Below, in pieces: positions 24,976 to 36,585 of a stretch of 64,000 nt of DNA. The DNA is from Isoetes taiwanensis (taxonomy: Eukaryota; Streptophyta; Lycopodiopsida; Isoetales; Isoetaceae): NCBI GenBank assembly GCA_021234155.1, contig JAJEKV010000054.1, positions 4,015,962 to 4,079,961 on the forward strand, given 5' to 3'. Made by a program: the position numbers and the translations under genes. Each line of letters opens with the position of its first letter. The stretch's first letter is position 1. Below the pieces are notes generated by a model that ran no database searches, had not been told where the DNA came from, and was given only the letters and a program-made list of their open reading frames with translations.

Positions 24976-26216
24976 TTGTCGAAAAGTTCAAACAGATATA
25001 AGCAAGATGATCTCTATAGCTAAGGCACCATGTCAGATCATTCATCTTTATCGGACAATAACAAGCTACTATTACTTCAGATAAAGGAGGGTCAAAATGT
25101 TGCATCTTTGAGTCGTAGACAGCATCATTAACACTCATAATGCCACTATGTGAACAAACAAACAAAGTGACACAACTTGATGGGACAATATTTGATAATA
25201 TGGGTATGATACATTACATCTATTATGGCATATACTATGGCCACAAACAATGACAAAATTTGTGACATTAAAGGTGAAATTATATTTGATGCTAATAACT
25301 ACACCTATAATGTCATTGGTGGGCATTGGCACCGATTCCGATAATTATATATGTAACAACTAGTGACGCTTATAGTTGATAATAATAGCAAAGAATATTT
25401 GTAAAGGCCATAACAAAGTCAATAAGGCCGGTGGGTGACACAAAGAATGAGGCTACAAGTGATAAATATTGTGGCACCCATAAAGATCAACCATATCCGG
25501 AATGTCACAAATAATGTTGTAATGTATAGCTTAATCGGATGACGCTTTGATGGCAACAATTTGACTCTCTTGTAATGCTTGAGGTTTCGTGACCAAAGAT
25601 CGAATACCCAAAGGGCATCGCTCTTGGTTTTCGCATCACAATCCTGCATCTTTTCTCAAAATTCAAGAATCTTTCTTTTAATTTGAGCAAGGCTCGACCA
25701 TATAGAAAAACAAACAAAAACAAAGAACAAGAAAATGATATGAGAACCTAATAATCTTGAATCATTAGTGGGTGAAATGTCCAAATTTTAGATCTTAATT
25801 CAACAAGTGGTCCTCCAAAGATGTGTTGCCGAATTGGGCTTTTATGTTTCTCCTCGATGGCAAATCAATGTGATAAAGAAGGTGTTATTTTTTCCATTCA
25901 GATGCACACGCCTATAGGATTGGCGTCCTTGCGTGCCTTATTTTTATTCCTTGGTTGAAGACAACCATTCACATGCTAGCCCCATCTCAAGTCTATTTAG
26001 AAGGTAGTTTTATTTTGGATTTTTTCTTAAGGTTAGATCTTACTTGAAGGACTTGGGTTTTATGCAGAGTTTTGTGCACAACCTCTTTAGGATGTGAATT
26101 GAGCAGAGCTTATGAAGCCCATATGATATGATGATTGTTTTCAAGGTGTGCTTTTAAAGTTTTGCTTTGTTTATTCTTTTTTTGTCGTTAGCAAACATCA
26201 CTGAGTTATTGGAAAG
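24976..26216. other. Spacer start, no gene seen
   Basis: Single-copy within the window. AT-rich, no ORF above 90 codons, no recognised motif. This is where the sequence changes from the noisy duplicated segment to clean sequence. Confidence 0.5.
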
Positions 26217-26855
26217 GTGAAATGTGAACACTATATTGATATCAACCATCCGGCAGAGGTTCTTCTATGCATTTGCATGTATACAGATGAAAATATGTTA
26301 AAACATGCACATAGAATGTGGATGGATGAGGCATTTTTTCAAATTCAAGTATGTTCTCCGTGGTCATTTGCTACCATTTTATATTGTAAAACTTTTATGA
26401 TTCTTTTATGGTTCATTTTGCATTGTACCATTGGTGTGAATCCATAACAACATCACATTTTCCATCATTTACCAAAAACTATTGAACAAAAGGCATGCAA
26501 CAGATATGTCTTGCTAGATATTCATGAATCTAATTATCATTGGGTTGTTCAGCTTTCCAATAACATGATCTTTTGGGTAAACTACAATTATTTCTACCGA
26601 ACTTATGACATTGGTCTATTCTATTCTATTCTTTGTTTCCTAGCCCTATTAAGCCTTTGTCGATTGGCATTTATTGTTAAGCAAAGTAGTGTTTTGATCT
26701 TCAAGTTGGCATTCTTAGCGTTGATGCCGGCAGATCAACATGAGGTCCCAACTAGATGTCGACCTTTTGAAAAAGAAATCCCGAAGAAGGATTGTTGCAA
26801 GAAGCGTATAAAGTTGTGTAAAAAGCCCTTAGTTGACCTGCCAATGTTGTTGTGA
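26217..26855 (+). pseudogene. Two exon-like pieces of an unidentified gene
   Basis: The first piece ends at 26348 before a donor GTATGT and reads KHAHRMWMDEAFFQIQ. The second starts after the acceptor-like ggcag at 26733 and reads HEVPTRCRPFEKEIPKKDC, then a basic, cysteine-containing stretch, to a TGA at 26853-26855. The phase of the join and the earlier exons were not established. The basic KKRIKLCKKP motif looks like a C-terminal tail. I do not recognise the protein, and no upstream start was found, so this could be the end of a real gene or a fragment. Confidence 0.35.
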
Positions 26856-27487
26856 CCATTTTTCCCATTCTAATGCTCATTTCTATACAAGAATATTAGA
26901 AAAAAAAGTGATAATGGAGGCAAAGGATAATGCGTATGATCACAATCCTGAAACATGAATACTTATTGTGCGCAAAAAGAAAAAAACAAAACAAACATAA
27001 CTAGATCCCACAATAGCGCATAGACCATGGAGGTTGTTTAGGAAGCATAGTTGATTTAACTTCCAAACCTAAAGGTTTTGAACAACTCTGCCATAAGTGC
27101 GAGAAAACCACATCTCAATTTTTATGGTTCACTACTTATTCCAACTAGATTCAATTGATGGCATGGAATAAAAATAACCATTGAACGGGATAACAAGAAA
27201 GTAATTGTTAGTACTTTTCAATCCGAGAAGTTATAAAATGACATACATACACCACCCTCAATAACTTCTTTTCTTGATCATCTTATCTCGGCCATTAAGC
27301 TTTCTAATGCGAAGGGAAACAAGACATGTAAAAAACACAATAGATTGCAGTTCTAACACATAATTCCCATGCTAAAAATACAAACTTAGACATTTGGGGA
27401 ACATACACATGGTTCTCAACAACAACCTAAAACTAGAACACATACAAAATTTCAATTATAGGTTTCCAACTTTATCCCAGCAACACC

Positions 27488-27512
27488 AACTATGCTAACT
27501 ATGCTAACTATG
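27488..27512. repeat. Short tandem repeat (CTAACTATG)n
   Basis: About three copies of a 9 bp unit. Confidence 0.8.
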
Positions 27513-27649
27513 CGCTAACTTGCTTCTTATGTGCCCATACGCCACAATTTATTGAAGATGAAAGCCATTTTTTTTGAGATAGTCCATTTTTTCGTTAGCA
27601 TTCCATTCCACGCCTACAACTTCTCAAAAATAATGACTTTGGCATTATA

Positions 27650-27836
27650 CATACAGGTTCTAGATAAACTTATGCCAGCGGTCTTTATCTAAGCTTTAGC
27701 ATCATTACTCAAGGTTTTTCCCTCGAAACCTTGTTTTTTTAATCCTAAGTAGTAATGATTGTAATTAGCCCATTGTATGTGGGTCCCATGACCTATTGAA
27801 AGACGTTAAAAAACTATTCTATTCTATTCTATTCTT
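27650..27836 (+). mobile_element. Isolated LINE 3' tail
   Basis: Only the 3' end of a LINE remains. It has a perfect 8 bp hairpin (CAAGGTTT at 27710-27717 and AAACCTTG at 27726-27733), then gtgggtcccatga near 27779-27791, then a CTATT pentamer repeat ending at 27836. The order hairpin, GGGTCCCA, short repeat is the same as at the end of the LINE at 31440-34313, although the sequences are otherwise diverged. A strongly 5'-truncated insertion is the best explanation. Confidence 0.55.
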
Positions 27837-27993
27837 TATATCACAATTTGATTTTTTGGTGCCATTGAAGACATAAAATACCATATAGACACCAACTTAT
27901 GCTGAGCATGGCAGATTGTTATTAAGTTTGCATGTATAAGGAAAGACTCATGTCAATGAAGACCAATGTATCGCCTTTGCCTAGCAACGCTTA

Positions 27994-28531
27994 GCACTAT
28001 TACTAGTTATACCAAGTATACAGAACATATCAAATAACATATCAATGGACATCTTCTACCTCCCAATTTAATCCACATAAATCTATGAATTACATAGGTC
28101 AAAAAACGTTTGACATCAATTTAAAGCAGGTGACTCCTATGGTACAAAGTGCCTTATTGTAGAAAGTGCCAGCTTTTAATTAGTTACAACTAATGAGAGT
28201 GACATGTTTGAACTAATTCTTGACCTACTATTCATAAGGGGGGTATATATCAACATTGATGGGCACTATTACTAGTTATACACAACGATATCAAATAACA
28301 TATCAATGGACATCTTCTACCTCCCAATCCACCCACATAAATCTATGAACTACATACGTCAAAAATGCTTGACATCAATTTAAAGCTACGTGACTCCTAT
28401 GGTACAAAGTGCCTTATTGTAGAAAGTGCTAGCTTTTAATTAATTACAACTAATGAGAGGACATGTTTGAACTAATTTTGACCTACTGTTCAAGGGGGTA
28501 TACTGTTCATAAGGGGGTATATCAACATTTG
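27994..28531. repeat. 270 bp tandem duplication upstream of the P450
   Basis: Units start at gcactattactagttatac (27994 and 28263) and continue through atatcaatggacatcttcta and gtgccttattgtagaaagtg to the end of the second unit near 28531. They are roughly 90% alike. The second unit ends with an extra small internal repeat of gttcataagggggtat. The block lies about 460 bp upstream of the P450 start codon, so it could fall within the promoter region. Confidence 0.9.
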
Positions 28532-28678
28532 TTTGATCTAAGAGTATTAAAAGGGTACTTTTTGGAGATGTCATGTTTCAATACAGGTACCTACCTACAT
28601 TGGCTCTGAATGCTTTTATACATAGCTGCATGCATGCAGATTTATTATTAAAAAAAAAAAAATGTTCACGTAGTGGTC

Positions 28679-28952
28679 CAATATATAGTGTGTTCTAGCG
28701 TATCAGATTGTATCCCTTTGCATGTGCGTCTTCTTTCTTCCTTCTTGCATACTTTTCTCTAGCAATTTGGTTATAGCACATGTGACCAGATTCTAGTTAG
28801 TGATCGCATTGGATTTGGATGCTACAATTTATGTGCCATTAGGCATCCAAAGAATATTCTTCATATTCATGCAGGCAAGTTTCATGTTTAATTCTGAGGA
28901 TTTAATTCAATGCTTGCTTGAATACTTACTAACCAAATAATTGTTGTTTCAG
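28679..28952 (+). promoter_or_regulatory. Candidate P450 promoter and 5' UTR
   Basis: A TATA-like atatatag occurs at about 28682-28689, followed by a pyrimidine-rich leader. A strong acceptor-like ttgttgtttcag ends at 28952, 38 bases before the start codon at 28991, which suggests an intron in the 5' UTR. A possible donor is at gcaggcaagt near 28873, a GC-type donor, so this part is weak. The pieces are seen; their use is inferred. Confidence 0.3.
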
Positions 28953-28990
28953 TGAATCATTTTGGGACGGTTGACAACTCAACAGAAATA

Positions 28991-30323
28991 ATGGCATTGT
29001 GCATCTACACGCTAATTAACACACTTCTTCTAGTGGCTGTTGCAGCCTTATTTGCAAGATGCTATCCTCCGTTGCAAAGGATAGCAACATCAATCTACAT
29101 AGCGACATTCTTCGTGTGGCATGGCCCAGAAGGGTTCCTTCGTCTGAAGGAGAAGAGTGGCATGGACGTATTTTATATGGGGAAGAAGAACCTGGTAATA
29201 TTCAAGTTGAGCCTGATTAAGCACTGTCTGGTTGGAAATCCTGGCAATTACGATAAAGGGTGGTCGAGCAGCAAGGCTAATGGGGATGTGGTAGGACCTA
29301 GTGGAATCCTGGCGCCCTGATGAGAATGACCACAAGCCCTCACACCAAGTGCTCAATCCCCATACTAAGCGAAGCGAGAGGCTCCAGGACTTTGAGGATC
29401 TGGTGTTAGAAGAGACCAATTCCATGCTCAAAGATTTAGGCTATGGTGAGGCTGATCTCTACATAAGCTTCAATAGGGTGTTCTTCAAAGTCCTGTATCG
29501 CTTCATGTTTGGATTTGAGTTAACAGAGGATAGTTTTCGCGAGGTGATTCATGTCATCTCGCGCCTGGAGCGCTTCTCTGCAGTGGTGGGTTTTGTCCCA
29601 GCAAAGCTCTTGCCTCTCTATCTGCGCTACCGCAAGGACATCCCTCCCCTCATCAAAGCTCTAGATGCCATTGTGGAAAATATTGTAGAGAAGACTGCTC
29701 CGGGATCACCCCTGGCTGAGCTTCAGCATCCAAGCATCCGCATCACTCCTGCTCAGCTCAACGACACTGTCAGGAACCTTCTGTTCGCAGGCGCGACCAC
29801 AGCTGCGAATTCATTGGGTTGGGCTGTGCACTTGATCTCACGGAAGGAAAACCAGCATTTTAAAGAGAGGGCAGCATTGGCAGCCAAAGCTCAAGATCTC
29901 AATTTCTTCAAAAACGTATGCCTTGAGACGAATCGAATCTACCCACAAGCCAACGTGGTGACGCGACGAGCTGTGAATGAGGAAACAGTTGATGGGGTAA
30001 AAATCCCCAAGGGCACTGTGCTTATTATTCCGATCATCGCCCTGCATCGTGACCACACCTATTTCAGACAACCTAGCCGATTCGATCCTGACAGATGGGA
30101 CCGTGAGAAGGTTCCGCCCCTTATGAGCTACATTCCTTTTACTGCAGGTCCTCGGCAGTGCATTGGGCAGAGTTTGTTCAACCGAGCTGGGCCACTCTTC
30201 CTTATGCGTGTTTTTGCCCAATGCTCCTTTACACCTCTCAATGATAATGCTAAGCCCAAATGGCCCAATGCTGTTTTGCCTCCTCAAGCAGGCGGATTCA
30301 AGATGGAAGTCGTAGCAGCATGA
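28991..30323 (+). CDS. Cytochrome P450 monooxygenase, one frameshift
   Basis: Membrane-anchored haem monooxygenase. The first ATG in frame (28991) opens a hydrophobic anchor (TLINTLLLVAVAALF). The frame ends at TGA 29318. Skipping T29318 joins it to the long second frame, giving 443 residues, short of the usual ~500. Expected P450 marks are present: LLFAGATTAANS in helix I (about residue 263), ETNR as ExxR (about 312-315), and FTAGPRQCIGQ for haem binding (Cys about 390). Missing or odd: no proline-rich hinge after the anchor, a shortened region between helix I and the ExxR helix, and DPDRW in place of the usual PERF/W. The coding region has no intron. The single T may be a sequencing error (CCTG context) or a real inactivation. 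Family not assigned; the sequence is not CYP74-like. Confidence 0.85.
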
Positions 30324-31439
30324 GTTGTAGCATTGTTATCATATTTCAGAATATCTATTATCTATCCTATATATATAACATACTATCTCGTGAATATAAT
30401 AAGTTATGCTGTAATATTTCAGAGCTACAGCTACTGTGGCCTACTAATGTCATGCTGTGTTCTTGTTTCTGGTAGATATTCTTTCACCGTCGCCAGATTA
30501 GTTTTTTTCTGTCCATATTCATTTGTATCAAGGAGCATCAAAGTTGATTAATCTGCTCATTTCAGTTCAGTTCTGTTCCCAGCTCTATTGTTTTGTGCTC
30601 CATGTTCCATTGCTGATGAACGTATTTGATTGTTCTTTTTAGTATTGGACACACCACCAAGTAGCCTCAACAAAAGGTTAATGGATAAAGGGTTGCTATT
30701 TCTGCTTCTTTATTTTTAGATTTTGTCAATTTGCTGCAAATAACCATGTGAGATTGTGATTGTGTAACATTGAGTTTCCTACTACATATGACCTATGGAT
30801 CAAGACCCACTCCCTTCCATGCCAAAAGTAATTAAAGAGAGTTATCCGTGATAACCAACATTGGTGTAAAGAGAATGGGAATAGGCAAATAAGCTTAAGG
30901 GAGGCCCCTTTGATGCTATTGGAGAATACGAAGCTATAGATGCACCAGTAGATACTAGAGAACATTGCTATGATCTCCATCATATTTGTACTGACGAAAC
31001 GTGAGAAAGTCCCTGAATCTGCAGGTGTTCAGGATAGTCAAAACACAGCTCCATGACCGAGGACATTGGCTCTGAGCTAGCAAGAACTAAGGTTTCAATC
31101 TCAAGTCCTTACTGCTTTGGTACGGTTCTCCTTCTGATTTCTTTGTCATATCCCATTTTTAAAGCCTTTACAACAGCTTTAGTGGCCCACATTCGAAGTT
31201 GCTGTTGGAAAGTCATGGAACATTGCAATACATGATCTGCTTAATGCATAAATCTAGTACAAGATATGAATGCCTTGTACAAGATATTAATGCATAAGTC
31301 TAGTACAAGATTAATGCCTTGTGCGATATGAATGTTGAACCTAGTTTGCACTCAATGATGAGGCCTGCCATTATTAAAAAATGATAACAAAAAGACTTAG
31401 GATTTGTGTTTATTCTCTCTATTACCACTTTTACTTGAA
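30324..31439. other. P450 3' flank, no further gene seen
   Basis: AT-rich. The 3' UTR presumably lies in the first 300 bp. There is no perfect AATAAA close to the stop, only gaatataataag near 30393. At 31260-31330 the phrases tctagtacaagat and tgccttgt are repeated in a short imperfect array. Confidence 0.5.
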
Positions 31440-34313
31440 GTTGGCTTGGCAGGTGTGTGTGAACCCCCGGTGCAACAACTCCTCACATGCCTCACCACCA
31501 CATTGATTATGAACATGCAGGGGCTTATGCCCGTGATGCTTATAGATGACCGGGCAAATTTTGCAATATCCTACACTAGAGCAAATGCATGTGCCGACGG
31601 ATGTGCTTAGGATCATGCAGAGAGGTGCTTTGGGATAAGTCACCTGGCGACATGCACTTCCGGTGAACACAACCTTCCCAATGCAATCAATGGTTTGATG
31701 CAGAGTGCAAGGAATACACAAACGCCGGTTCCGCCAAGGCACGACTTTGCTTTACCACATGTACCGACAAGACTGCGATCTTCCTTAAAGCTAAGAAAGC
31801 CGTACATTGCAAATAGATCAAAGGGGAAATGTTTCACCTCCCCGAACGCCACTCCCAAGACCTTCCGAAGGGTTCTTAGAAAGCCAAGATGTTCATTGAG
31901 AATATCACTCCCCAAAGAAGTGGAGGCAATACTTGCAACAGCCTATACGGTACCTGGGGTGCACATGCAAGATTACCCTTGCAAGAAGGGCCGCTATCGA
32001 AATCACGATTCTGACGCGGAACAAGGCTTACGTTGCCTTGCCAATGGGAAAGCCCCGACTTGGATGGTATGCAAAGCGTAATTGCTTAAGCGGGCAGTAG
32101 CCGGCCCATAATACCAAAGCACGACCGCCTTGTTCAATAAGGCATTACAGAAGGCTTCCCACCGCAAGGGACCAATAGCGTAGTTGTTCCCATCTATAAG
32201 GCAGTGACCCACATTGCCCAAATGATAATATTACCGAACAATCATGGTTAGTTCGGTTTGCAAAACCGCTTGTTGGGATTCTTGAGCAAAGCTTGACGGG
32301 TCAGAGGTAGGGCACAGAGAGGTGCGGCCCTCACCCAGCAGATTCAGACCCTCGCACTCAACCATTGACCACATCTTCACGCTATAACTCGATTGAAGAC
32401 AAGAGGAACCGCCGCCGATCTATATTGTTGCTTTGTGGATTTTGGCGAAGCGCTTTGACATCAGGCTCTGAAAACTATGGGCAAGATCATAACACCGGGG
32501 TTCCCAGATTTGCAGAATGCAGCAGGCTGTGCTATATGAAAGATGCTCGCCAGCTTGCGCAGACAAGCCAACCATTTGATAGTAGTATCGGGGTTCGCTG
32601 ATGCCCTCTCCCCCCAACATTGTTTGGGCTTTACATTGATCAATTGGAGAGTCGGGTTTGCCGATAATGGGGGCTTATGGAGCTCACCTTCTATCGATCA
32701 TCGCATTACAATATATAATCGACGGGTGGACCTCCTAGCTTACACACCGCCAAAGACATGCAACGACATCTCGATGCCCCGACACATTCTCGCCAAGTTT
32801 ACTAATATGCGCCACCAATCCGCCAAGACTAAGGTGGTTTTCGCGTGGTAGGGCAAAGCCTTTTGGGGCGCTGGCTCCGAGATATGATTCAAGACCTACG
32901 TCGATAACCGTAGTCCCCGAAAACTTCCCCTAAGCTTGATTTTGTCTTCTAAAAGCTTATGACCAAGCATGGATGTGTTTGACTCACACCAACTCTAAGA
33001 GTTGATGGGTGGCAAGAAGTAAATCATATCTACTCTAATTCACTAATGTTATTTTTTTTCACGCCACCGAGGGTCCCTCCTTCCGCTACTAAGGCCGAAT
33101 ATGGAAGTTGCATCCACATACAAGTATTTGGGAGTGGAGTTTCCTTCTACTATATATGCACCGGGACACATCCATACGGCCACGAAAGACGGCAGTCGAA
33201 GGCACTATATGCAATGCAAAACAATAGTCATAGAGCCGGAGTTGTATGATTGGGCCCATCACCACACCTATTCAAGGTCTTAGTAGAGCTTGTCCTTTTA
33301 TACTGGGTGGAAGTATGGGGTCCAAGAGAGTATCACTTGCTACTTGGAATGACTTGGAGCAGTCCGTAAAGCCTTCTTGGTACGAAAGCACTAGGGGTGA
33401 AGTCAACAAATGCATATCAAATTCTATTGCAGGTGACAGATTCTTGCCTCTTCGAGGGCTGCCCTTGATCGCCACATTGTCTATTTTCGTAAGGTGGTCA
33501 ATATGGACGATGCTCGCCTCCCTAAACTAGCTTATATCATGGCAATGGGCCGCAGCGCCAAGGCATGCCGGAGGGAAAAGAGAGTTCAATGGATGGCTAG
33601 ATGGAATGTGCAGAGCACAGTGCATACATGTGCAAACAGAGGCAGATCGCCATAGCTTGAGGTAATATCTTGACGCTTTGCTTCCTCGCCAAGCTTTGGG
33701 ATGCCAATGCCCTTGAACATGTCAAGACAAAGACACTACTAGCGCCACATAAATCCCACATTGGAACGAGGCCCGCAATGCTACCGCTGCACTCCACTTG
33801 CCCATGAAAAAGCGCGACTCATTGCCTCCATTCGCGCATTGTGGACACATCATCTTCGAATTGAGACGGGCATGGATTGGTGAGCCACGCCAGACGTGCT
33901 CTCAACGCCGCCAAATGGGAGTCATTGAGGATGAATCGCATACCCTTCCAAAGTTGCCCAAAGATATGATCAAATTCAGACGCTTATGCCGAGCGCTGGT
34001 CGCCCGCCAAATAAGTTATGTGACATTGAGCACGCATCCGTACGGGTGCGGGATCATACCTTCAGGAGGTTATAGACATGCGAGATCCGCTTATGTCCTC
34101 TGCACACACTTGACATGTATATATACATTGATGTCTACTTGTACGGGGCTTGATGAAAGATTCTTATTATCGCTTACCTGCTTTTTCCTCAAAACCCTTC
34201 AGTATGGGTTTTTAACCCGGACAAGAATAAGTTTGTTATGCCTCCTTATGGGTCCCATTGCCGACGATTGGCCTCAAGGATCTATAAAATATCATTCTCA
34301 TTCTCATTCTCTA
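31440..34313 (+). mobile_element. LINE with reverse transcriptase, non-L1 type
   Basis: The + strand gives, across several frames, the reverse transcriptase core of a LINE: LRCLANGKAP near 32030, CPLPPTLFGLYIDQLESRV near 32603-32660, a damaged YADD region near 32720-32735 followed by HTAKDMQRHLDA, then EVASTYKYLGVEF at 33101. The tail MGVIEDESHTL lies near 33920. The 3' UTR has the hairpin at 34191-34212, TGGGTCCCA, and an ATTCTC repeat at 34291-34312. Upstream, WFDAECKEY near 31700 is typical of the linker after the endonuclease domain. Its motifs resemble clades such as RandI/Dualen more than plant L1, but the clade is inferred. The 5' end is missing. The 25 kb duplication, as seen, begins inside this element. 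Confidence 0.8.
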
Positions 34314-35456
34314 TCTCTTTTTCAAATTCAAGTCCATATTTAGCATAGTGTAGTGGTGAGGGTAGGGAAGTATAGTAGCGAGGGACAAATCCTTGATTTG
34401 GAAGAAGGTACTCTTTATTAGCTGCCTCATAAGGTAATCGTCACTTCATCTTTGCAACACCTATTATTAGTGAGACTAGTGTCATGTCTTTGAAAACAAA
34501 GAATAAAAGGAAAAGTGTACAATCTAGTCATGGAGGCCGAAGAGCATAGTAGTGAGGATAAATCCTTGATTTGGGAGAAGGTACTCATGTTTCATATCAA
34601 TCTAAAATACACTAGAACGGTGCCCAACGTTGTTGGGCATAAGTTGGAAGTCTACAAATGTTCTTACCACTATGAGAAAAGCTGCAAGAATAATCCAACT
34701 ATTGTAACCTTATATGAGAACAAAAAATATCCAATAATTTAACAACATTTGAAAGAAAGTTAGCTCTTTCATGTTAGATAGTGTTGCATCGGTATTTTTA
34801 AGATCTTTGAATAAAACAACACAATGCTTGTTCATAGGAAATTTGAGTGGGAATAGAGTGTTAATCTGAGTAGTTTTGTTAGATTGTGTTGCATCGGTAT
34901 TTTTAAGATCTTTGAATAAAACAACACAATGCTTGTTCAGAGGGAATTTTGAGTGGGAGTAGAGTGTTAACTGAGTAGGTTTGAGGTGAGGCTATAGTCA
35001 AATTCCTATTAACTGACATAAGGTGGGACATTGTAAATGATCAATTGGAGTCATCATAAATAGTTACATGCTCAATATGTTGTGGATGTCAAATTATAAT
35101 ACGTGAATGTGGAATTGTTTTGAAGTTGAAAATTAATAATGCCAATGTTCAAATGCTGCTACTATTATGGTATCACTTTAATAAAATGTAAGGTCCCCTT
35201 ACATTTGAATATTATAGTCCAAGATTTTCTAGCCTTACATTTGGATATTGTGGTCCAAATGTTTTTGGCCTTTTCTAATCAGGAAAATTGGATAATATCA
35301 TGCATTTGAGTTGAATAGTACATTCTAAGCAGTTTGTTGCCTATATAAGTAGGTCTAACATTAAATTAAACAAACACGATGCTATCCAAACCATTGGGCA
35401 AAGTGGATGACTTTGTTTGATGTGAAAAGGTCGCTATTAACTGTGTGAACATGATA
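34314..35456. other. Intergenic, with a small uncertain ORF
   Basis: Counterpart of 707-1857. An ORF from ATG 34530 to TAA 34742 (70 codons; HKLEVYKCSYHYEKSCK within) is open only in this copy, and I give it no function. A 103 bp tandem duplication lies at 34771-34978. The rest is AT-rich with no signal. Confidence 0.45.
34771..34978. repeat. 103 bp tandem duplication (copy B)
   Basis: Same two-unit repeat as 1173-1378. Confidence 0.9.
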
Positions 35457-36268
35457 TGTGGAACGCTCGCTCTCTTCCAGACATCATCCAGAGACCAATG
35501 GACAGGTGGAGCGCACTAATCAAACCCTTGAGCAGTATTTACGATGCTTCATCAATTATCAGCAGGATGACTGGGTTGATTGGCTACCGCTGGCAGAATT
35601 TGCTTATAATAATTCCGTCCCATGCCTCCACAAAGCGCACTGCTTCTTTATTAATTTCTAAGATGCATCCCCTGGTCTTTGATTGCCCCGATATGACCGA
35701 CAGTTCGAAAGCTCCGCATGCTTCAGATGATCTTCAAAGACTATCTTCCCGTGCCCAAGCACGCTTATCGCATCATGCGATCAGCCGCCGATCGCCTCAT
35801 TTTGCGCTTGGTGATCTTGTTTGGCTCTTTGCGCCGATTTGCCGACAACTCGCCTTTGTAACAAGCTCACCACGGCGCTTAGGTCCCTATCGATCATTGC
35901 ACGAAGTTGGTGATGCCGCTTCCGCGAGCTTCCGCCATCAACCGCTTCACCCAAGATTTCATGTGTCTTGTTAGAACCCTATATGGCTAATCCATTTCCT
36001 CGATCGAAAGTACCTCCACCTCCACCACCGAGATTGATGATCATGAGGAGTTCGAGGTTCGAGATTCTCGACTCCAAGTTTCTTCGTCGACGATTGTATT
36101 ACTGGCCGATTGGGAAGGTTACTCGCCAAGTGACGTAACCCGAGCCCGCCAAGAATCCGGACTAATGCACCCGACAAAATTAGCGAGTTTCACCGACGCA
36201 CCAAGATAAGCCAAGTCCGAGTACTCCTACCCCAAACAGGACCTCGCCGCCATCGTAGGAGGGGATGG
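35457..36268 (+). mobile_element. Ty3/gypsy integrase/chromodomain fragment (copy B)
   Basis: The clearer copy. It starts inside the integrase core: [19 protein letters not shown], then [20 protein letters not shown] and AYNNS. It continues through FALGDLVWLF and PPPPPRLMI-type readings (shifted) toward the chromodomain-like end. The glutamate of [10 protein letters not shown] sits close to the position of the last acidic residue of the DDE triad. [15 protein letters not shown] resembles Tf1/sushi-type and fungal or vertebrate chromovirus integrases more than the usual plant chromoviruses. 5' truncated at about 35457. Confidence 0.88.
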
Positions 36269-36349
36269 TGTGACGACCATACGATATTCGTATCATACCT
36301 AACATTATAATCCTATGTACAAAAGATGATCGCCACATCGGATGCAAAG

Positions 36350-36429
36350 GGTAGTTGCACAAGACAGGGGAGTTTGAACTCTCGCAACCTTCTAGTTGGC
36401 GAAGTCACACACCCTTGCCAAGTGCGCTT
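36350..36429 (-). repeat. tRNA-like segment inside the LTR (copy B)
   Basis: Counterpart of 2755-2826. Box B-like GTTCAAACT on the - strand is slightly altered here. Confidence 0.4.
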
Positions 36430-36489
36430 ACCAATATTTGTTGAAGACATTCCTTCACGCCTTCCTCATATGTGGGACTATTCCGTATG

Positions 36490-36507
36490 TTCTAGAATGT
36501 TCTAGAA
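36490..36507 (+). promoter_or_regulatory. Heat-shock element in LTR (copy B)
   Basis: TTCTAGAATGTTCTAGAA, identical to copy A, 71 bp upstream of the TATA box at 36579. Confidence 0.75.
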
Positions 36508-36578
36508 CCTAAATGCATACGCCGACACTTTGGCTAATCTCATCCATTGAGTGGCGCGATCCCCACCGCTGGTTCAGA

Positions 36579-36585
36579 TATATAA
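36579..36585 (+). promoter_or_regulatory. TATA box of the gypsy LTR (copy B)
   Basis: TATATAA followed by GGAGGCACCTCC, as in copy A. Confidence 0.6.

Noticed and set aside
28952-29320. A separate 122-codon ORF upstream of the P450
   Set aside because: It starts at GTG right after a splice-acceptor-like site. From ATG 28991 it reads into the P450 N-terminus and is separated from the main frame only by one extra T.
29838-30287. 149-codon - strand ORF opposite the P450
   Set aside because: It is a shadow of the P450 coding strand with no motif of its own.
28991-30323. P450 as an allene oxide synthase or hydroperoxide lyase (CYP74)
   Set aside because: CYP74 enzymes lack the classical oxygen-binding threonine motif and have an insertion in the haem loop. 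This protein has AGATT and an ordinary FTAGPRQCIG loop.
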